Assembly (NCBI GenBank): GCA_903871865.1
Contig: CAIQIL010000165.1
Span: 1 to 11,724, forward strand
Direction: 5' to 3'
DNA: 11,724 nt
Source: an uncultured Burkholderiales bacterium
GTDB lineage: Bacteria; Pseudomonadota; Gammaproteobacteria; Burkholderiales; Burkholderiaceae_C
This document shows positions 8,165-11,724 of this stretch, one piece after another. The notes under the pieces were generated by a model, which saw only the letters and a program-made list of their open reading frames with translations, searched no databases and was not told where the DNA came from. Numbering within the stretch: position 1 is the stretch's first letter; each line of letters opens with the position of its first letter. Both the position numbers and the translations under genes were made by a program.

Positions 8165-8536
8165 ATGCAAGTGAAAGACCCCGCCTCCGAACCTCCTCCG
8201 GTGTTGCACGCGCCACCGTCGGCGGCCGACATCGCCGCGCTGCAGGCTTCGGCCGAGCGCGCCTGCGCCCTCTTGCGCGTGTTGGCCAATGCCGACCGCC
8301 TGGTGCTGCTGTGCCGCCTCACGCAGGGCGAGTTCTGCGTGAGCGAGCTGGAAAACGACCTGGGCATCCGCCAACCCACGCTGTCTCAGCAGCTGGGCGT
8401 GCTGCGACAGGAAGGCCTGGTGGACACCCGCCGCCAGGGCAAGAACATCTACTACCGGCTGATCAGCGACGACGCGGCGGCCATCCTGCAGGTCCTGCAC
8501 AGCCGCATGTGCGGCCAGGCCCTGCCACATCCCTGA
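8165..8536 (+). CDS. bigR: ArsR-family persulfide-responsive repressor (BigR/SqrR type)
   Basis: 123 residues with a winged helix-turn-helix: recognition segment IRQPTLSQQLGVLRQEGLV (68-86) and wing TRRQGKNIYYRL (88-99). Cys50 (VLLCRL, alpha-2) and Cys116 (HSRMC, alpha-5) are 66 residues apart, the spacing of the sensing pair in BigR (C42/C108) and SqrR (C41/C107), where persulfides link the two cysteines and release DNA. Extra cysteines are C34 and C58; C58 (EFCVSEL) sits where ArsR places its metal-binding cysteine, but the second ArsR cysteine is Ser here. A start at 8156 would overlap the -10 box, so ATG 8165 is preferred although it has no Shine-Dalgarno sequence; leaderless translation is likely. 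The low-complexity N-terminus (residues 1-25) is family-variable. The gene heads an operon with the membrane protein and sulfite exporter. Confidence 0.87.
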   Translation: MQVKDPASEPPPVLHAPPSAADIAALQASAERACALLRVLANADRLVLLCRLTQGEFCVSELENDLGIRQPTLSQQLGVLRQEGLVDTRRQGKNIYYRLISDDAAAILQVLHSRMCGQALPHP

Positions 8537-8554
8537 TGTTTCCCCAACCCTCCT

Positions 8555-8560
8555 AAGGAG
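8555..8560 (+). promoter_or_regulatory. Ribosome binding site of the DUF2892 gene
   Basis: AAGGAG lies 6 nt before ATG 8567, a near-ideal site. The contrast with the repressor gene, which has none, suggests that the downstream gene is translated more strongly from the shared mRNA. Confidence 0.7.
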
Positions 8561-8566
8561 TTCAAG

Positions 8567-8758
8567 ATGATCAAAACCAATGTGGGCGGCATCGACCGCG
8601 TGGTGCGCATCGGCGCTGGCCTGACCCTGGTGGCCCTGGCCGCCACCGGCGTGGTCGGCTTGTGGGGCTGGCTGGGCCTGGTGCCCCTGGCCACTGGGCT
8701 GTCGGGCTGGTGTCCGGCCTACCTGCCCTTCGGCCTGTCCACCTGCAAAACGCGCTGA
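8567..8758 (+). CDS. DUF2892 (YgaP-type transmembrane domain) small membrane protein
   Basis: 63 residues. The N-terminus MIKTNVGGIDRVVRIGAG is the family hallmark (NVG-x-x-D-R), followed by two hydrophobic segments (about 17-31 and 33-47) with a WGW turn, then GWCPAYLPFGLSTC with Cys49 and Cys60. In E. coli YgaP this domain anchors a rhodanese; here it stands alone, as is common next to BigR-type regulators and sulfite exporters. A role in membrane-side handling of sulfane sulfur, perhaps helping the exporter, is inferred from context; the cysteine pair may matter. It begins 30 bp after the repressor stop and ends 17 bp before the exporter start, so all three genes form one operon. Confidence 0.88.
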   Translation: MIKTNVGGIDRVVRIGAGLTLVALAATGVVGLWGWLGLVPLATGLSGWCPAYLPFGLSTCKTR

Positions 8759-8760
8759 GC

Positions 8761-8765
8761 GGAGG
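8761..8765 (+). promoter_or_regulatory. Ribosome binding site of the exporter gene
   Basis: GGAGG lies 10 nt before ATG 8776 and 16 nt before the in-frame ATG at 8782. The spacing favours 8776 and rules against an open-frame start at 8662 inside the DUF2892 gene. Confidence 0.6.
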
Positions 8766-8775
8766 CGGCACAGGC

Positions 8776-9603
8776 ATGGTGATGTCCTTGCTGGACGCTG
8801 GGCTGGGTGCGGGCCTGGGCGCCATCGTCGGCCTCATCCTCGCGCTGACTGGCGCGGGTGGCGGCATCCTGGCCATCCCGCTGTTGGTGTGGGTGTTGCA
8901 CCTGCCCTTGCAGGCTGCCGCTCCCATCGGCCTGGCCGCCGTGGGCCTGGCCTCTGCCATGGGCGCGGCGGTGGGCCTGCGCCAGGGCGTGGTGCGCTAC
9001 CGCGCGGCGGCGCTCATCGGCGTCACCGGCATGCTGTTCGCGCCCTTGGGCGTGACGCTGGCCCAGCGCCTGCCGGCCCAACCGCTGCTGCTGGTGTTCG
9101 CGGCCGTCATGGCCTGGGTGGGATGGCGCTCGCTGCAGCCGCCCAAGGCTGAGCAGGGTGTCTCGGCCGGTGCCCCCTCTGGACAGCCTCCGCCACCGCC
9201 TTGCCTGGTCAAGGCCGATGGCCGGCTGGACTGGACCACCCCTTGCGCCCGCGCCCTGGCCACCACCGGTGCGGCGTCCGGGCTGCTCAGCGGCCTCATC
9301 GGCGTGGGCGGCGGCTTCGTCATCGTGCCCGCCCTCAACCACCGCACCGACCTCGACCTGCGCCAGGTGCAGGCCACCTCGCTGGCCGTGATCGCACTGG
9401 TTTCGCTGAGCGGCGTGGCCTCGGCCGCGTGGCATGGCGCGCTGGACTGGGCGCTGGCCCTGCCCTTTGCGCTGGGTGCCATGCTGGCCTTGCTGGCAGG
9501 ACAACGCCTGGCGCTGCAGCTGCCGGCCGCAAGGCTCAAACAAGGCTTTGCCTGGTTGACGCTGGCCGTGGCCGCCAGCCTGCTGTTCAAGGCGCTGAAT
9601 TGA
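8776..9603 (+). CDS. TauE/SafE family sulfite exporter
   Basis: 275 residues, an integral inner-membrane permease with about eight hydrophobic segments in two homologous halves. Each half opens with the family's glycine motif: GLILALTGAGGGILAIPLL (19-37) and SGLLSGLIGVGGGFVIVPAL (168-187). The halves are joined by a cytoplasm- or periplasm-exposed linker (about 122-158) containing a five-proline run, longer than usual. The family moves sulfite, sulfoacetate and related anions out of the cell. In this operon the likely substrate is sulfite made by the persulfide dioxygenase encoded across the operator. Family assignment is firm; the substrate is inferred from the neighbouring genes. The gene converges on the sigma-54 activator gene, with a hairpin in the 47-bp gap. 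Confidence 0.88.
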   Translation: MVMSLLDAGLGAGLGAIVGLILALTGAGGGILAIPLLVWVLHLPLQAAAPIGLAAVGLASAMGAAVGLRQGVVRYRAAALIGVTGMLFAPLGVTLAQRLPAQPLLLVFAAVMAWVGWRSLQPPKAEQGVSAGAPSGQPPPPPCLVKADGRLDWTTPCARALATTGAASGLLSGLIGVGGGFVIVPALNHRTDLDLRQVQATSLAVIALVSLSGVASAAWHGALDWALALPFALGAMLALLAGQRLALQLPAARLKQGFAWLTLAVAASLLFKALN

Positions 9604-9624
9604 GGGCCGAGGACTGGGCCTGAA

Positions 9625-9648
9625 GGCCAGGCCCTGCACGGCCTGGCC
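9625..9648. terminator. Perfect 9-bp hairpin between convergent genes
   Basis: GGCCAGGCC (9625-9633) and GGCCTGGCC (9640-9648) pair perfectly around a 6-nt loop, in the 47-bp gap between two converging stop codons. Neither strand has a T-tract after the stem, so termination would be U-independent or factor-assisted. The location suits a bidirectional barrier. Confidence 0.5.
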
Positions 9649-9650
9649 GC

Positions 9651-11724
9651 TCAAACGTCCAGCATCGACCTGAGCGCCACCGCCCGGCGCACGCCCGCGA
9701 AAGGCGCTTGAGGGTCCAGCCCGCGCAAGGTTTTGTCGAGCAGCTCGCGCGCCTGACGCAGGCGCCCCGCCTCCTGCATCAGCAAGGCCAGATCCGTCGC
9801 CGCGCGCAGTCGGGCAGGCACACACCCCAGGGCCAGTGCCGTGGACATGGCGCTGCGGAAGGCCTCTTCGGCCCCGTCCATGTCGCCCGTGGCGCGGCAC
9901 GCACGGCCCTGCACATCGAGCAGCTCACCCAGGTAGGCGCGGTCTTGCAGGTCCAGCGCCACGTCCATGGCCTGGCCGATGAGCTGGTTGGCCTCTTCGG
10001 CACGGCCCGCGCTCAGCAGCAACTCGCCCAGCTTCCAGGCCTGGAAGGAATAGAACAGCTTGCCACCATGGCGCAGCATGTGGGCCTCGTAACCACCGCG
10101 GATGGCTAGCTCGGCCTCGGCATGCCGCCCCTGCGCCGTCAACGCCGCGCCGCGCAGCACCTGCCCCACGCCCAGGTAGAAGACAAAGCCGTGCTGTTGC
10201 GACAGGGCTTCGAGCGCTTCGGCCAGGGGCAGCAAAGCCACCTGGTCTTCGAACAAGCAGGCCAGCCATGCCGCACCCTGCAGCGCGATGGCCTGGTTGA
10301 AGGGGTGGGCGGCCGTCTCATGCGCACGGCGGGTCAGGCGCTCCCGCGCGGCCTGCGCGCGGGCGAAATCCCCGGTGTGGAAGGCCGCCAGGCCCTCGAA
10401 GTTCAGTGCCAGGCCGATGAGGTCGAAGCCTTGCGTGCGGCAGCGCTCCTGATCACCCACAGGCACGAGGCCACCCCGCTGCAAACAGGCCAGGGCCTCG
10501 GCGCTGTCGCCCAGCCAGAACAGGGTGTTGGCCATGGCCACATGGGCCTCGGCCACCAGGTCGGGGTCGCCACTGCCCTGGGCGCGCTGCAGCATCTCCT
10601 GCACCGTGCCGCGGGCCTTGCCCAGGTCCATGGCCATGAGCTGGGCGGTCCAGATGCCGAACAGCAAAGAGCCCATTTCGGCGTCGCCCACCACGCCATC
10701 GCCGGCCTGGAAGGCGGCTTCGTAAGCTTGCAGGGCCTCGGCGCTCAACCAACCCTCCAGGCTGCGCAGGCTGACGCCCAACAGGCGGTGGAGGTCATAC
10801 GCCTGCCGCTGGGACTCGGGCGTGGCCCACGGCAGGCACACCTGCGCCAAGCCCTGGCGCAACAGCGGCACGGCCTCGCGGAACGCACCCTCCTGGATGC
10901 GCGCCTGGGCTTCGTCCAGGCACTCCTGGGCACTGCGACTGCGATCGCCTTGCGCCGCGATGCGCCGCTCCACGGCCTTGCGGCTGACGCCCAGCAAGCG
11001 CGCTGCCGCCGACTTGTTGCCGCTGCTGAGCTGCATGGCCCGGTCGATCAGCAACTGCTCGGCGCAAGCCAGTTTGTCCCCGCAGGGCAAGCTCAGCAGC
11101 GCGTCGGCCAAGGCCTGGGCGTCCACGGGTGCGGCCGCATGAGGGCCGTCCAGGTGATCGGCCAGCACTTCTGGCGTGATGTGGCTGTGCTCCGACAGCA
11201 CGGCCAGGCGGTCCACCATGCTGCGCAGCTGGCGGATGTGGCCCGGCCAGACATGGCCCTGCAGGCGCGCCAGCGCGGCCTCGCTGAACGTGAGCGCACG
11301 GGGCTGCAGCGATGCGAAATGCCTGACCAGCTCGGGGATGTCGTCGCGGCGCTGGTCCAGGCCGGGCACCTCCAGCACGAACACGGCCAAGCGGTAGTAC
11401 AGGTCTTCGCGGAAGCGGCCTTCGCGGACCAGGGCGCCCAAGTCGCGGTGAGAAGCCGCCACCACCCGGCCGCGGAAATGCTTGACCTCGGTCGAGCCCA
11501 GCGGACGGAAGGAGCGCGTCTCCAGCACACGCAGCAGCTTGGGCTGCAGGTTCAGCGGCAACTCGCCGATCTCGTCGAGGAACAGCGTGCCCTGCCCGAC
11601 CCGCTCGAAGTGCCCCGCATGGGCCGCCACCGCGCCCGTGAAAGCGCCCTTGGCATGGCCGAACAGCTCGGCCTCGACCAGGTGCTCCGGCAAGGCGCCG
11701 CAGTTGATGTCCAGGAAGGGCGCA
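9651..11724 (-). CDS. Sigma-54-dependent activator with central Fis HTH and C-terminal TPR-like domain (5' truncated)
   Basis: 690 residues are visible; the N-terminus and Walker A lie beyond the window edge. The frame is open to the edge (PFLDINCGALPEHLVEAEL), so the TTG at 11693 is not a start. The AAA+ domain shows the intact sigma-54 contact motif GAFTGA (visible residues 26-31), Walker B TLFLDEIGE (46-54), the arginine-finger region REDLYYRL (about 105-112) and a sensor II motif WPGHIRQLRS in place of the usual WPGNVREL. A Fis-type helix-turn-helix follows (SSGNKSAAARLLGVSRKAVE, encoded near 10965-11030). The last 400 or so residues are alpha-helical with repeated G/A spacing such as GRACRATGDMDGAEEAF, typical of TPR. 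Most activators of this class end at the HTH, so this extension may sense a ligand or a partner protein. Target promoters are unknown. Confidence 0.88.
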   Translation of the reverse strand, partial: APFLDINCGALPEHLVEAELFGHAKGAFTGAVAAHAGHFERVGQGTLFLDEIGELPLNLQPKLLRVLETRSFRPLGSTEVKHFRGRVVAASHRDLGALVREGRFREDLYYRLAVFVLEVPGLDQRRDDIPELVRHFASLQPRALTFSEAALARLQGHVWPGHIRQLRSMVDRLAVLSEHSHITPEVLADHLDGPHAAAPVDAQALADALLSLPCGDKLACAEQLLIDRAMQLSSGNKSAAARLLGVSRKAVERRIAAQGDRSRSAQECLDEAQARIQEGAFREAVPLLRQGLAQVCLPWATPESQRQAYDLHRLLGVSLRSLEGWLSAEALQAYEAAFQAGDGVVGDAEMGSLLFGIWTAQLMAMDLGKARGTVQEMLQRAQGSGDPDLVAEAHVAMANTLFWLGDSAEALACLQRGGLVPVGDQERCRTQGFDLIGLALNFEGLAAFHTGDFARAQAARERLTRRAHETAAHPFNQAIALQGAAWLACLFEDQVALLPLAEALEALSQQHGFVFYLGVGQVLRGAALTAQGRHAEAELAIRGGYEAHMLRHGGKLFYSFQAWKLGELLLSAGRAEEANQLIGQAMDVALDLQDRAYLGELLDVQGRACRATGDMDGAEEAFRSAMSTALALGCVPARLRAATDLALLMQEAGRLRQARELLDKTLRGLDPQAPFAGVRRAVALRSMLDV

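Noticed and set aside
8083..8379. Upstream extension of the hydrolase frame
   Set aside because: It crosses the promoter and operator and reads antisense through the repressor; family similarity starts at 8082.
8662..8775. Upstream extension of the exporter frame
   Set aside because: It would overlap most of the DUF2892 gene and adds non-hydrophobic residues; the GGAGG at 8761 supports ATG 8776.
8719..9900. 393-codon minus-strand frame over the exporter
   Set aside because: It spans a convergent gene boundary and has no recognisable fold; the exporter's paired glycine motifs are on the other strand.

Overview
The window is GC-rich, densely coding bacterial chromosome. Strong third-position GC bias, long open antisense frames and the gene families present suggest a betaproteobacterium, probably Burkholderiales; this is inferred from composition and gene style, not from a marker gene. 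No RNA gene, insertion sequence, CRISPR array, integrase or origin is visible.

Region 1 (1-2967, plus strand) holds the last codons of an unidentified gene, then a probable lipid-modification operon. It encodes a DUF1295 membrane protein (steroid 5-alpha-reductase/ICMT-like), a Cfa-superfamily SAM methyltransferase whose active-site signature is that of the coclaurine N-methyltransferase branch, and an exported protein of unknown function. Region 2 (2895-5665, minus strand) is a signalling pair: a family 3 periplasmic solute-binding protein overlapping by ATGA a hybrid histidine kinase with a C-terminal receiver. No transporter permease accompanies it, so the binding protein is probably a sensor component. 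The kinase gene overlaps the convergent exported-protein gene by 73 bp. Region 3 (5740-6682) has two divergent small secreted proteins, a DUF2845 protein and an SH3-like protein.

Region 4 (6693-9603) is the best-defined system: a BigR/SqrR-type reactive-sulfur detoxification locus. A persulfide-dioxygenase-like metallo-hydrolase (Blh type) and an OsmC-family thiol peroxidase read leftward. A two-cysteine ArsR-family repressor, a DUF2892 membrane protein and a TauE/SafE sulfite exporter read rightward. Between the two arms is one short AT-rich segment with face-to-face sigma70 promoters. Their two -35 hexamers are the arms of a perfect 8-bp inverted repeat, so one bound repressor could shut off both arms. 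The plus promoter is placed so that the repressor mRNA would be leaderless. The proposed scheme is that persulfide forms a disulfide or polysulfide link in the repressor, both operons open, the dioxygenase oxidises glutathione persulfide to sulfite, the exporter removes sulfite, and OsmC handles hydroperoxides or persulfides.

Region 5 (9651-11724, minus strand) is a sigma-54 activator cut by the window edge, with the AAA+ domain followed by a Fis-type helix-turn-helix and then about 400 residues of TPR-like repeats. A perfect 9-bp hairpin separates it from the converging exporter gene.
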